Assembly (NCBI GenBank): GCA_022824865.1
Contig: JAJDZD010000072.1
Coordinates: forward strand, 196,848-260,847
From: Chloroflexota bacterium
GTDB lineage: Bacteria; Chloroflexota; UBA11872
Reading direction: 5' to 3'
Length of the DNA: 64,000 bases
Numbering within the stretch: the first letter of the stretch is position 1; every line of letters starts with the position of its first letter. The notes under the pieces are model-generated. The model did no database searches, was not told where the DNA came from, and saw nothing but the letters and a program-made list of their open reading frames with translations. The position numbers and the translations under genes are program-made. This document shows, piece after piece, positions 8,449 through 17,279 of the stretch.

Positions 8449-9294
8449 TTACATCCACTCCAGTTCACCTTTGGCGCGAGCCGCCGAATCCATGACTTTC
8501 AGCAGGACGAGTCCGGCAGCTCCGTACACGAGGGCCAACGCCAGCAGCACGCCACACGAGCGCATGGCGTCCGGGATGTCGTTGAAAATCAGCGCCGCGC
8601 GCAGCCCCTGGATCAGCCAGGTGGGCGCCAGGAGCCTGGACAGCCACTGTGCCCAATCCGGAAGCAGGTCAACCGGATAGGCGATGCCGGCAAGGATTCC
8701 GGTTCCCACCACGAACAGCGAAACGAGGTAGTGCGCCTCGCGGTATCTGAGGGTGACGGCCGCCAGCGGAAGCGCGAGCCCAATCATCGCCAGTCCGCCG
8801 CACACCAGAACGCCCAGTGCTGGGCCAATGTTGGGCGCCAGCGGGAACCTGAAGAGCGCCCAGGCAATGCCGAACGCCGCTGCGGCCATGGCAGCCGGAG
8901 CCACGGTGCGTCCCAGCGCTCCACCGCACGTCAGTACCGCACGTGTCGCAGCCGATGTCCAGAGGGTCGGCAGCGTGCCTAGGGTTCTGTCGAGACGCAG
9001 ATTGAAGGAAAGCGCGGAAAGCATCCAACCGGCCCAAAGAAAGGCGATTGCGCCGATGACCGAGTAGGCGAGGTAGGCATCGGTGCCAGTGGCATCCACA
9101 AACTGCCGAAGTCCCGCATCGCCTGGTCCCGCCAGGGCGATCGTGGCAAGCACAATTGGCAGCACCCATTGAAACGTTCCAATCAGGCCGGACGTCATGA
9201 AGAACGGTTGACGCCGGTCGATTTTCCAGCCCTTCCGAGCGAGTGCGAGAAAGGCCCAGAACTCGCCGCGTATCTGCGCGACACTAGCGTTCAA
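8449..9294 (-). CDS. ABC-2 type transporter permease, first copy (A1)
   Basis: Membrane permease with six hydrophobic spans, paralogous to A2 (6407-7267). I prefer the TTG start at 9294 (11-bp overlap with the ATPase gene), because the paralogue begins at about the same place relative to QIRGEFWAFLALARKGW. A longer reading from 9375 adds 27 Ser/Pro/Thr-rich residues and overlaps the ATPase by 92 bp; it cannot be excluded. The gene is probably co-translated with the ATPase upstream and permease B1 downstream. Confidence 0.83.
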   Translation of the reverse strand: MNASVAQIRGEFWAFLALARKGWKIDRRQPFFMTSGLIGTFQWVLPIVLATIALAGPGDAGLRQFVDATGTDAYLAYSVIGAIAFLWAGWMLSALSFNLRLDRTLGTLPTLWTSAATRAVLTCGGALGRTVAPAAMAAAAFGIAWALFRFPLAPNIGPALGVLVCGGLAMIGLALPLAAVTLRYREAHYLVSLFVVGTGILAGIAYPVDLLPDWAQWLSRLLAPTWLIQGLRAALIFNDIPDAMRSCGVLLALALVYGAAGLVLLKVMDSAARAKGELEWM

Positions 9295-10321
9295 TAAAGG
9301 GCCGCTCGATGCGAGAGCCGGTGATGGCGATGTAGGCGTCTTCGAGGTCGGGCTCGCGGAGGCGGGCTTGCTCAACCACGATGCCCTGGCTGACCAGCGC
9401 GCTGGTCAGGGCCTCGCTGCTGCGCCAGCCCTGCGGCGCGCGAGCGGCGACGGCGAACTCGCGATCCCTGTTGACCTCACCCCACCAGAGGCCATCGGAC
9501 CCGATGACCGCTTTGGCTGTGGCCAGGTCGCCGCGCAGGAGGAGGTCCAGGCGCGGCACTTCGCCGGCCTGCCGGATGAGGTCCGCCGGCCGGCCTTCGG
9601 CAACCAGCGTGCCGCTCTGGATGATTCCGACGCGGTCGCAAATCTGCTCGGCTTCGTAGAGGTTGTGGGTGGTAAGCAGGATGGCGGTGCCCGACTCGGC
9701 AATTTGGCGAATGAGATGGCGCGCTTCGCGGGCGGCGACGGGGTCGAGAGCGGCGGTCGGCTCATCGAGCAGGAGCACCGGCGGCTCGTGCAGGGTGGCG
9801 CGGGCGAGGTTGAGGCGCTGTTTCATGCCGGTGCTGTAGGTCTCGACGAGGTCGTCCATTCGATCCTGCAGGCCGAATTGTTGGGAGGCCGCCGTGATTC
9901 GCTCGGCGAGACGCTCCCTGGACATGAATGACAGCGTGCCGAAGAGTTCGAGGTTTTCGCGGCCGGACAGCCGCCAGTACATGCCGCGCTCACCCGCGAA
10001 CAGAACACCGAGGTTGCGGCGCACCTGGCGGGCCGACCGGACGACGTCGAAGCCAGCCACCACGGCGCTGCCCGAGGTGGGTTCCAGCAGAGTGGCGAGC
10101 ATCTTGACGGTGGTGGTTTTGCCCGCGCCATTCGGTCCCAGCAAGCCGAAGCAGTGGCCGGGGGCAATGTCCAGGTTCAGGTCGTTGACGGCGACGATGC
10201 GCGTAGGCTCCGCGGGCTCAGCCCGGAATCGCGGGAGGAGTCCGCGAAAGCCCCGGCGCACCCGAGGTTCGAAGACACGAGTCAGCGACCGTACCGACAC
10301 GGCCGGCAACTGTGAACTCAT
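9284..10321 (-). CDS. ABC transporter ATP-binding protein
   Basis: 345-aa ATPase that powers the adjacent ABC-2 permeases from the cytoplasm. Walker A GPNGAGKTT (about 59-67), a Q-loop region, ABC signature YSTGMKQRLNLAR, Walker B LLLDEPTAALDP and the H-loop LLTTHN are all present, so it should be active. The C-terminal region after residue about 235 is the divergent DrrA/CcmA-type tail. It is the only intact ATPase for four permease genes. It lies 43 bp after the fumarase/aspartase family gene, with a small hairpin (10343-10360) between them, and overlaps the next permease gene. Confidence 0.9.
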   Translation of the reverse strand: MSSQLPAVSVRSLTRVFEPRVRRGFRGLLPRFRAEPAEPTRIVAVNDLNLDIAPGHCFGLLGPNGAGKTTTVKMLATLLEPTSGSAVVAGFDVVRSARQVRRNLGVLFAGERGMYWRLSGRENLELFGTLSFMSRERLAERITAASQQFGLQDRMDDLVETYSTGMKQRLNLARATLHEPPVLLLDEPTAALDPVAAREARHLIRQIAESGTAILLTTHNLYEAEQICDRVGIIQSGTLVAEGRPADLIRQAGEVPRLDLLLRGDLATAKAVIGSDGLWWGEVNRDREFAVAARAPQGWRSSEALTSALVSQGIVVEQARLREPDLEDAYIAITGSRIERPFIER

Positions 10322-10342
10322 GTGCGGTAGGTCGCTTTCCGT

Positions 10343-10360
10343 CCGCGCTTCGTTGCGCGG
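10343..10360. repeat. Short hairpin CCGCGC-loop-GCGCGG
   Basis: A perfect 6-bp GC stem with a 6-base loop sits in the 43-bp gap between the fumarase/aspartase gene stop and the ATPase start. No T-tract follows, so it is more likely a processing or mRNA-stability element, or chance, than a terminator. Confidence 0.3.
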
Positions 10361-10364
10361 TCGG

Positions 10365-11777
10365 TTAGCCGCCTCCGCCGCCGCCGGCGCGCACGCCAGG
10401 CTCGGTCATGGGAGCTGGGTCCAGAGCGTCTGCGAGTTCTTGTGCGGACAAGTCAGTCAGGCGGGCCGCCACGACTGGAATGGTCTCTCCGGTAGCTACC
10501 GCCTGCTTGGCGATTTCTGCGGCGGCGGTATAGCCGATCTTGGGGGCCAAGGCCGTGGCCAGCATGGTGTTGCGCTCCAGCCAGTAGCGCAGCATCTCGT
10601 CATCGGTTTCCAGGCCGTCGACGCCCTTGCGCGCAAAGGCCAGTGATCCCGTGGCCAGGATCTCGATCGACTGGCACAGGTTGTGCGCAATCAGGGGCAT
10701 CATCACGTTCAGTTCCAGCTGTCCGGCGGTGACTGCCGAGGCGATGGCCAGATCGTTGCCCTGGACCTGGAAGCAGATCATGTTCAGGCACTCGGCCATG
10801 ACCGGGTTGATCTTGCCGGGCATGATTGAGGATCCGGGCTGCACTGGCGGCATGCGAAGTTCGGAAATGCCGGTGCGCGGTCCTGATCCCAGCAGGCGAA
10901 AGTCGTTGGCGATCCGATTCAGGTCCAGCGCCAACGTTCGCAGAGCGCCGGAGAGTTGGGCAAACCGGCCCATGCTCTGCATCGCGTAGAAGTAGTCGGT
11001 CGACTGCCGAACCCTAAAGCCGGTCAGGTCGGCGATGACCTCTACTACCTGCGATTGATAGGCAGGCTCGGCATTCAGCCCGCTACCGACGGCGGTGCCG
11101 CCGAGGCTGAGTTCAAGGCTGGCGTCGGCAGCTTCGCGAATGGCCTCGGCGTTGCGTCTGACAGCTTCCGCATAGGCGCCGAACTCCTGGCCCAGGCGGA
11201 CTGGTGTGGCGTCCTGCAGGTGGGTACGGCCGGACTTGACGATGCCGTCCCACGCGGTGGCCTTGGCCCGCAGGCTCTCGGCCAGGACGTCGAGGGAGTC
11301 GTAGAGGTCCGGCAGCAGCTGCAGCGCGGCCAGGGCGATGGCTGTAGGGATCACGTCGTTGGTGGATTGCGCCATGTTGACGTGGTCGTTGGGATGAATG
11401 GGGTCGTAGCTGCCGCGCGGCCGACCGAGCAGTTCATTGGCGCGATTAGCCAGTAGCTCGTTGGCATTCATGTTGTGCGATGTGCCGGCGCCGGCCTGAA
11501 AGACGTCCACCACGAACTGGTCGGCGTGTTGCCCGTCCAGCGCCTCGTCGGCGGCGCGCGCGATGGCATCAGCCAGATCGCCATCCAGGCGGCCCGTCTG
11601 CTTGTGCGCCACGGCGGCGGCCTTCTTGATGAGGACGGTGGCCCAGACGAAGGCGTGGTGCGGCGGAAGTCCGCTGATCGGAAAGTTCTCGACCGCGCGC
11701 TGCGTCTGCACACCGTAGAGTGCCGATTCCGGGACTTGCAGTTCGCCCAGTGGGTCTTTCTCGGTTCGCGTTTGCAT
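10365..11777 (-). CDS. Class II fumarate hydratase / aspartate ammonia-lyase family enzyme
   Basis: 470-aa member of the fumarase/aspartase superfamily (homotetrameric, cytosolic), which catalyses reversible elimination to fumarate. The signature GSSIMPGKINPVM carries the catalytic Ser. AGAGTSHNMNANE and HPNDHVNMAQSTND form the other active-site regions. The N-terminus (RTEKDPLGELQVP...YGVQTQRAVENFPIS) and VDVFQAGAGTS look aspartase-like. HNLCQSIEILATG and IGYTAAAEIAKQA look fumarase-like. I therefore do not choose between fumC and aspA. The C-terminus ends in a run of six Gly after VRA, which is unusual. It follows the MidA-like gene by 33 bp on the same strand. Confidence 0.85.
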   Translation of the reverse strand: MQTRTEKDPLGELQVPESALYGVQTQRAVENFPISGLPPHHAFVWATVLIKKAAAVAHKQTGRLDGDLADAIARAADEALDGQHADQFVVDVFQAGAGTSHNMNANELLANRANELLGRPRGSYDPIHPNDHVNMAQSTNDVIPTAIALAALQLLPDLYDSLDVLAESLRAKATAWDGIVKSGRTHLQDATPVRLGQEFGAYAEAVRRNAEAIREAADASLELSLGGTAVGSGLNAEPAYQSQVVEVIADLTGFRVRQSTDYFYAMQSMGRFAQLSGALRTLALDLNRIANDFRLLGSGPRTGISELRMPPVQPGSSIMPGKINPVMAECLNMICFQVQGNDLAIASAVTAGQLELNVMMPLIAHNLCQSIEILATGSLAFARKGVDGLETDDEMLRYWLERNTMLATALAPKIGYTAAAEIAKQAVATGETIPVVAARLTDLSAQELADALDPAPMTEPGVRAGGGGGG

Positions 11778-11810
11778 TGATTCCTGCTCCTTTGTGTCCG
11801 GGTGAAGAGA

Positions 11811-12908
11811 TCAGTCAGTAAGTGCGTCCAGGCCGCGGATCGGGCTCAAGTCAACTCCCTTGCCCTGGGTCAGCACCTGGAATCGACCGAGGTCGGTCGG
11901 TGAGACGAGTTGAAATACGGCTTCGCGTTCGGCTCGATAGGTTGCCAGGGTGGCGTCAGGTCGCTCCTGGAATCGTACGAGGTGATCGCCAGCGCCCAGC
12001 GCGGCCAGGAAGTCTGCCTGTTGGCCCGTTCGGTAGCAGCCGAATCCCTGGGACCGTCCCGCGTCGATCAACTGCGTGAAGTTTACGTGGGCCGTCAGGT
12101 CGGCATGTCCGGGGTTGGCGAGGACATCGTCCGAGGCTCGGTGGCGACGGTAGGCCAACAGGGTGCCGGCAGCCAGGCGCTTCGAATGCACCGCGGCGCT
12201 GATGTCGCCGTAGTCGATGCTGGTCATCACGACGCCTGATGCAAGGCTGGCAGCGTGCCGGTAGATCGACTCGACACTCTGCCGGACCTCGATGCGGCCA
12301 CCGACGGGCGTGGCTGACGCGTACTGCATGGCATAGGACTTAATCTCGTCGGGCGCGGGCCGGTCCACAAACCCCCATTCTTCGCCTTCGCGAGCCACGC
12401 GCTCCTCGACCCAGCCGTCGGCTGTCCTACGGGCCAGGCGTACAGGCAGGGCGTCGAAAAACTCGTTCGAAATGATGGAGGTGGCGTTGCCGACGGGAAC
12501 TTCCGCGATCGAGGCAAAACAAGCGTCAAGCGCATCCGTCGTGCTGGAAGCAGGGGCTCGTTCGACGCCCACGTATTGGAGCGATCCGCCCCAGGAAAAA
12601 CTGTCAGCCGCATTACGAATCTGGCGGGCAAGGCGACCGTCGGCCGCGCCGAGTTCGACGATGCGAAATGGAGCGGGTCGTCCGAGGATTTGCCAGACAT
12701 CGTCCAGATGAGCGGCGAGTAACTGGCCGAACAGCGTGGGATGGACGCTGACGCTGGTGAAGTAGTCCGCGTAGGGCGCGTCGGCGCGTGTGTAGAAGCC
12801 ACCGGATGGGTCGTAGAGCGCATGTTCCATGAACACACTGAATGGCAGAGAGCCCTGGCGGTTGGCTTGCTCCTGAAGCCGTTTGGACACGGTGTTCGCG
12901 GACGTCAC
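11811..12908 (-). CDS. MidA/NDUFAF7 family SAM-dependent methyltransferase
   Basis: 365-aa protein of the DUF185 (COG1565) family. It opens with a region containing MEHALYDPSGGFYTR, followed by FTSVSVHPTLFG and the SAM-binding motif VELGAADGRLARQI. In mitochondria the homologue NDUFAF7 methylates an arginine of complex I subunit NDUFS2; bacterial targets are mostly unknown. FEVATS-type post-motifs are replaced by IISNEFFDALPV, which is usual for this family. The chosen start (12908) gives the normal family length. It sits upstream of the fumarase/aspartase gene on the same strand, with 33 bp between. Confidence 0.85.
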   Translation of the reverse strand: MTSANTVSKRLQEQANRQGSLPFSVFMEHALYDPSGGFYTRADAPYADYFTSVSVHPTLFGQLLAAHLDDVWQILGRPAPFRIVELGAADGRLARQIRNAADSFSWGGSLQYVGVERAPASSTTDALDACFASIAEVPVGNATSIISNEFFDALPVRLARRTADGWVEERVAREGEEWGFVDRPAPDEIKSYAMQYASATPVGGRIEVRQSVESIYRHAASLASGVVMTSIDYGDISAAVHSKRLAAGTLLAYRRHRASDDVLANPGHADLTAHVNFTQLIDAGRSQGFGCYRTGQQADFLAALGAGDHLVRFQERPDATLATYRAEREAVFQLVSPTDLGRFQVLTQGKGVDLSPIRGLDALTD

Positions 12909-13068
12909 GAGATGCTAGCCGGGAGCTTGGGATCTTGAGAGTCCGGCCGGCGGCAAGGACAGGTCGTTGGCAATCACCTTCTGGCGCCAGACAGCCCGTC
13001 GTTACAGCCGGCCACCTGAGCGCGAACCTACGTGGAATCCGGACGGAACGGCCCGGCTGGCCGCGCGA

Positions 13069-13416
13069 CTATTGCAGCGCTGACATCGCGTAAACGAACG
13101 CGACAAAGACAAAGGCGACCAGACCCCAGACCATGATTGGAATGCCAAGGAAGCGTCCGCCGGAGCCAGGCGAACTCTGCCGGGCCGGTCGCTGACGCGC
13201 GCGCTCGCGTTCGGTTCGGTCGCGCAGGCGGCGCAGGTTCTCGCTGATCTGCGGTGCGAAGCGGCTCGGTTCGTCGCTTTCGGCCGTGGATCCGGCCGGG
13301 GCGTCGGATGATTCCGCCGACGCGTCTTGAGTTTCCGGACGGGGAAGCTTGGCCCCGCAGTTAATGCAAAGCCAGGCGCCTTCAGTGTTTTGGTGATCGC
13401 ACTCTTGACAGCGCAT
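13069..13416 (-). CDS. Zinc-ribbon protein with C-terminal membrane anchor
   Basis: 115 aa. Two CxxC knuckles (CQEC at residues 3-6 and CINCG near 17-21) make an N-terminal zinc ribbon. A charged, low-complexity linker of about 65 residues follows, then one hydrophobic segment (IPIMVWGLVAFVFVAFVY) at the extreme C-terminus, so the ribbon faces the cytoplasm or is tail-anchored. No specific function can be read. It is transcribed divergently from the fmdB-like gene, with about 200 bp between. Confidence 0.75.
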   Translation of the reverse strand: MRCQECDHQNTEGAWLCINCGAKLPRPETQDASAESSDAPAGSTAESDEPSRFAPQISENLRRLRDRTERERARQRPARQSSPGSGGRFLGIPIMVWGLVAFVFVAFVYAMSALQ

Positions 13417-13553
13417 GGCGCTCCGGTCAGACCCATGAGTCGCACGTGATAGTTCATGCTAGCACCAGCCGGAAGACCGCCAGCGGACCGTCAAGCCGAG
13501 GCTTCCGCTGCCAGGCTGCCGTGCCTCTGACCGGTTCGCGGTGTCCGCCTTCG

Positions 13554-13559
13554 TATACT
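13554..13559 (+). promoter_or_regulatory. Putative -10 box TATACT for the fmdB-like gene
   Basis: TATACT matches the bacterial -10 consensus at five of six positions and lies 62 bp before the GTG start at 13621, in the divergent intergenic region. No convincing -35 hexamer is visible at the right spacing. Confidence 0.4.
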
Positions 13560-13620
13560 CAACTCCGGTGCCGGTTGATTCAGTTTGCACCGACCCCTTT
13601 TCGCCGGGAGAAGTCGAGTC

Positions 13621-13974
13621 GTGCCGACTTACGAGTACGAGTGTTCGGACTGCGGCAATCGGATCGAAGTATTCCAGAGCTTCAGCGACGATCCGCTGTC
13701 GACCTGCGAAGCATGCAGTGGAAAGCTCAAGAAGGTATTTCACCCGGCCGGCATCATTTTCAAGGGCAGTGGCTGGTACGCCACCGACAGTCGATCCGCG
13801 TCTGAGCGAAAGAAATTCAAGAACGACGGAAAGCCGCCCGAGACGTCGGATTCCAAGCCCGTGAAGTCCGACGGGGCCAAGAGCAATGGGAGCTCGTCCG
13901 ACGGCGCCGCCAAGGCGGGCGCTTCAGCGGGTGGATCCGACAAGGCCTCGCGCCCCAGCGGCAAAACCAGCTAG
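13621..13974 (+). CDS. FmdB family zinc-ribbon protein
   Basis: 117-aa protein beginning PTYEYECSDCGNRIEVFQSF, the hallmark of the FmdB regulatory/zinc-ribbon family, with a second knuckle CEACSG. These proteins are small, cytoplasmic and poorly understood; regulation of formamidase/amidase genes was proposed for the founding member. GTG 13621 is chosen because the family consensus starts directly after it and GGGAGAAG lies just upstream. After residue about 60 the protein turns into a Lys/Ser/Gly/Ala-rich tail, probably disordered, as is common in actinobacterial and chloroflexal members. Confidence 0.85.
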   Translation: MPTYEYECSDCGNRIEVFQSFSDDPLSTCEACSGKLKKVFHPAGIIFKGSGWYATDSRSASERKKFKNDGKPPETSDSKPVKSDGAKSNGSSSDGAAKAGASAGGSDKASRPSGKTS

Positions 13975-14007
13975 CCGGTCCGCCGGTCGCAATCCCGAGA
14001 CTCGGAC

Positions 14008-14475
14008 ATGCGAGCGGTCGTCCAGCGTGTAACGCGGGCCTCGGTTCGCATCGATGGTCGCGAACACGCAGCAATCGGGCCGGGACTCGTGGTGCTGGCG
14101 GGCGTCGCGAAGGGCGACGAAGAGGCGGACGTGAACTACCTGGCCGACAAGCTGGCGAATCTGCGGATTCTGGCCGACGATGCGGGCCGGATGAATCTGT
14201 CGGTTTTGGACACCGTCGGCGAGGTCTTGCTGGTGTCGCAGTTCACGTTGATCGCGGACACGCGAAAGGGCCGGCGCCCAAGCTTCATTGCTGCAGAGGC
14301 GCCGGAGCAGGCCGCGAAGCTCATCGATGACCTGGGATCGGCTTTGACCTCCCGAGGCGTGCCGGTGCGCACGGGGCAGTTCCAGGCCCAGATGGACGTC
14401 GAGTTGGTAAACGACGGGCCGGTGACGATCGTCATCGACAGCAACGACCGACGTATCCCGAGACGCAAGGCGTAG
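14008..14475 (+). CDS. dtd: D-aminoacyl-tRNA deacylase
   Basis: Hydrolyses D-amino acids (and Gly mis-charged on tRNA-Ala) from tRNA, protecting translation. It opens [17 protein letters not shown], has the active-site SQFTL segment in the middle, and DGPVTIVID near the C-terminus in place of the usual NGPVT. Length 155 aa is normal for the dimeric enzyme. It lies 33 bp after the fmdB-like gene and 8 bp before hisD, in the same orientation. Confidence 0.92.
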   Translation: MRAVVQRVTRASVRIDGREHAAIGPGLVVLAGVAKGDEEADVNYLADKLANLRILADDAGRMNLSVLDTVGEVLLVSQFTLIADTRKGRRPSFIAAEAPEQAAKLIDDLGSALTSRGVPVRTGQFQAQMDVELVNDGPVTIVIDSNDRRIPRRKA

Positions 14476-14483
14476 GTGCATAG

Positions 14484-15833
14484 ATGTCCGCCTCGTCCGA
14501 CCAGTCTGGCGCCCCTCCCGTGCGGATCGTGCACGGCGCCGGCGAAGTGCGCCGCACGCTCCTGGCGCGTTCGCCGGATCTGGTATCGATAGACGAGACC
14601 GCGGTGCGGGCGGCCTCGCGGGTCTTTGGCGAGATGTTGACGCCTGTGGAGTTTGTCGAACGTGTGATTCGTGAAGTTCGAGACGAAGGTGACGCGGCCG
14701 TGCGTCGCATTTCGCGAGCGCTGGGCGACCACGTTGGGCCAGCGTTCGAGATCGGGCCGGCGGAACTGGCCGACGCCAGCCGCCGGGTCGAACCGGAGTT
14801 ACGAGCGGATATTGAACTCGCGGCGGAGCGAATTCGCGCTTATCACGAGCGTGAGATGCCCGCTGGCTTCGATATGTCCGAGTTGGGCATTGGCCAGAAG
14901 TGGATTCCGGTGGATCGAGCCGGTTTGCATGTCCCGGGGCAGGCGGCGCCACTGATTTCCAGCCTGTTGATGTCTGCGGTGCCGGCCCGAGCCGCGGGTG
15001 TTGGAGAGATCGTAGTAACAACACCGATCAAGTCTGAGGGCATTGCGCCGGCAATGGCTGCGGCAGCTGAAGTCGCCGGCGTGGACCGCGTGTTCGGATT
15101 GGGCGGCGCCCAGGCCATTGCAGCGCTGGCGCTGGGAACACCGAGCGTGCCTCGCTGCGATGTGATCGTGGCGCCGGGCAATGCCTGGGTGATGCTGGCG
15201 ACGCGCGCCCTCTATGGCGTGGTTGGCGTGGACCTGCTGCCGGGCCCAACCGAGACGCTGGTGATTGCCGACGCCGCGGCGGACGCCGCCGAGGTCGCCG
15301 CCGATTTGATTGCCCAGGCGGAGCATGGGGGACCGGCCAGCCCGATCGCCCTGACGACCGATCCAGGTTTCGCGGCCGAGGTGGCGCGGGAGGTTGCGGC
15401 GCAGTTGGAGACCCTGCCGCGTGCGGAGGTGGCGTGGGACAGCTTTGACCAGCGCGGCGGGGTGGGCGTGGTGGACGACCTTCCACAGGCCATTGAACTA
15501 TCAAACGAGTACGCGCCGGAGCACCTGTGCCTGCTGGTGGACGATCCCGACGTGTTGCTGCCGCTGGTGCGGCACGCTGGTGGCGTGTTCCTGGGCAGCG
15601 CTTCCCCGGAAGTGCTGGGCGACTACGTGGCGGGACCCAGTCACATCATGCCCACCGGCGCAACGGCCCGTTTTGCTTCACCGGTTGGCGTACGCTCGTT
15701 CCTGAAAACAGTCTCGGTTGTGCGACTGTCGGCGGACCGGGCGGCAGCGCTGGCCCCCGTGGCGGCTCGCCTTGCACGGGCGGAGGGTTTGGAAGGCCAC
15801 GCACGTGCCGCCGAACGCCGCGCCTCCGCCTGA
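14484..15833 (+). CDS. hisD: Histidinol dehydrogenase
   Basis: Zn-dependent NAD enzyme that oxidises histidinol to histidine in two steps, the last stage of histidine synthesis. Diagnostic segments include VPGQAAPLISSLLMSAVPARA (first part), FGLGGAQAIAALALGT, the zinc-site region AEHGGPASP, YAPEHLCLLV, and DYVAGPSHIMPTGATARF near the C-terminus. Its 449 aa include an N-terminal extension of about 20 residues relative to typical 430-aa enzymes. It is immediately followed by hisB, the only other his gene in view. Confidence 0.95.
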   Translation: MSASSDQSGAPPVRIVHGAGEVRRTLLARSPDLVSIDETAVRAASRVFGEMLTPVEFVERVIREVRDEGDAAVRRISRALGDHVGPAFEIGPAELADASRRVEPELRADIELAAERIRAYHEREMPAGFDMSELGIGQKWIPVDRAGLHVPGQAAPLISSLLMSAVPARAAGVGEIVVTTPIKSEGIAPAMAAAAEVAGVDRVFGLGGAQAIAALALGTPSVPRCDVIVAPGNAWVMLATRALYGVVGVDLLPGPTETLVIADAAADAAEVAADLIAQAEHGGPASPIALTTDPGFAAEVAREVAAQLETLPRAEVAWDSFDQRGGVGVVDDLPQAIELSNEYAPEHLCLLVDDPDVLLPLVRHAGGVFLGSASPEVLGDYVAGPSHIMPTGATARFASPVGVRSFLKTVSVVRLSADRAAALAPVAARLARAEGLEGHARAAERRASA

Positions 15834-15869
15834 CTACAATGCCGCGATCCTTGTCGAGTCGAGGTTTCG

Positions 15870-16469
15870 ATGGCTGATCGGCGCGCCAGCGTCACGCGAA
15901 CCACGTCCGAGACCGAAGTTGACGCCACCGTCGCGATTGACGGCGATGGCGGCTTTCGCGGTGCCACGGGCATTGGGTTCCTGGATCACATGCTGGACCA
16001 GCTTGCCCGGCACGGACTGTTCGACATTGAGGTGAACGCCGCGGGCGACCTCCACATTGACGCGCACCACACCGCCGAAGACGTGGCGATCGTGCTGGGC
16101 CGCGCCTTCAACGACGCCCTGGGCGACCGACAGGGCATACAGCGCATGGGCGACGCCACCGTGCCGATGGACGAGGCGCTGGCGCACGTGGCGGTGGATC
16201 TGGCTGGGCGTGACTTCGCGGCCTTCAACGGCGACTTCAAGCAGGACAGGATTGGCGGCCTGGAGACCAGCTTGCTGCCGCACATCATCGGGTCGCTAGC
16301 CCGGCACATGGGAGCGGCGATTCACGTCCGCGTACTGGCCGGTGACGACGATCACCACAAGGCCGAGGCCATCTTCAAGGCTCTGGCTCGGGCCCTGGAC
16401 CAGGCGACGGCGCTGGATCCGCGCCGGGCCGGCGCCGTGCCCAGTACAAAGGGCACGCTCACCGGCTGA
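15870..16469 (+). CDS. hisB: Imidazoleglycerol-phosphate dehydratase
   Basis: Dehydrates imidazole-glycerol phosphate to imidazole-acetol phosphate, step six of histidine synthesis. The Mn-binding repeats DAHHTAED and DDHHKAEAIFKAL are intact, and GFLDHMLDQLARHG is conserved. This is the 199-aa monofunctional form. It lies 36 bp after hisD; a TACAAT box overlaps the end of hisD (15835-15840) and might give an internal promoter. The stop codon nearly touches the start of tlyA. Confidence 0.95.
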   Translation: MADRRASVTRTTSETEVDATVAIDGDGGFRGATGIGFLDHMLDQLARHGLFDIEVNAAGDLHIDAHHTAEDVAIVLGRAFNDALGDRQGIQRMGDATVPMDEALAHVAVDLAGRDFAAFNGDFKQDRIGGLETSLLPHIIGSLARHMGAAIHVRVLAGDDDHHKAEAIFKALARALDQATALDPRRAGAVPSTKGTLTG

Positions 16470-16470
16470 C

Positions 16471-17229
16471 GTGCGCGATCAGACCGCTGGTCGTCGCCCT
16501 CGGCTCGACCACCTGCTCGTGCGCCGCGGCTTGGCGCGGAGCCATAGCTCAGCTCGTCAACTAGTCAAGGATGACATCGTGCTCCTCGCCGGACGCGTTG
16601 AGAACCGGCCGGGCCGGCGAGTCAGTGTCGACGCTCAGATCGAGCTGCGCTATCAAACACAGGAGTACGTGAGTCGAGGCGGACGAAAGCTGGCTTCGGC
16701 CCTCAAGCACTTTGGGCTTAGGGTGGACGGAGCAATCGCCTTGGACGTTGGAGCGTCGACCGGCGGGTTCACGGATTGCCTCCTGCGAGCAGGCGCAGGG
16801 CACGTCACGGCGGTGGACGTGGGGCGCGATCAACTCGCTGCGAGCCTGAGGGCCGACGCGAGGGTGCGTGTGCTCGAGCGCACGGACGCTCGCGACCTAC
16901 CACTGCTTGACCCGTCGCCCGACATCGTGGTGGTCGACGTTTCCTTCGTGCGACTGCGCGACGTCTTGCCGGCCGTGCTGGTCGCGACGCCGGACGCTCG
17001 CTGGGCCCTGGTCCTGCTCAAGCCACAGTTCGAGCTACCCGGACACCGCGTACCTCGAGACGGGGTCGTCAAGGACCCGAGGACTCGGAATGACGTGCTG
17101 CTCGATTTCGTGCTCTGGGCGACGCGGCAGGGCATCCGGGTGGCGGGAACCGCAGTCAGTGCGCTGGCGGGGGGTGACGGCAACCAGGAGACCTTTGTGC
17201 TTCTGCGCGCGCCGTGGTCGAGTCAGTGA
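16471..17229 (+). CDS. tlyA: TlyA family rRNA 2'-O-methyltransferase
   Basis: 252-aa two-domain protein. An N-terminal S4 RNA-binding domain (residues about 10-70, RLDHLLVRRGLARSHSSARQL) is followed by YVSRGGRKL and a FtsJ-like methyltransferase with SAM motif ALDVGASTGGFTDCLL. LLKPQFEL carries the expected catalytic Lys. TlyA methylates the 2'-O of cytidines in 16S/23S rRNA and determines capreomycin sensitivity in mycobacteria. The start is GTG 16471, one base after the hisB stop; longer readings lie inside hisB. The tlyA-nadK-recN order is a conserved bacterial gene cluster. Confidence 0.92.
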   Translation: MRDQTAGRRPRLDHLLVRRGLARSHSSARQLVKDDIVLLAGRVENRPGRRVSVDAQIELRYQTQEYVSRGGRKLASALKHFGLRVDGAIALDVGASTGGFTDCLLRAGAGHVTAVDVGRDQLAASLRADARVRVLERTDARDLPLLDPSPDIVVVDVSFVRLRDVLPAVLVATPDARWALVLLKPQFELPGHRVPRDGVVKDPRTRNDVLLDFVLWATRQGIRVAGTAVSALAGGDGNQETFVLLRAPWSSQ

Positions 17230-17279
17230 GGCGCGGGCAGCGACTATGATGGACGCGACGGAGATGACGTGAGTGGTTG

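Noticed and set aside
5576-10321. Antibiotic-resistance (DrrAB-type) exporter as a firm call
   Set aside because: The ATPase is DrrA-like in general form, but substrate cannot be read from sequence and no biosynthetic genes support it.
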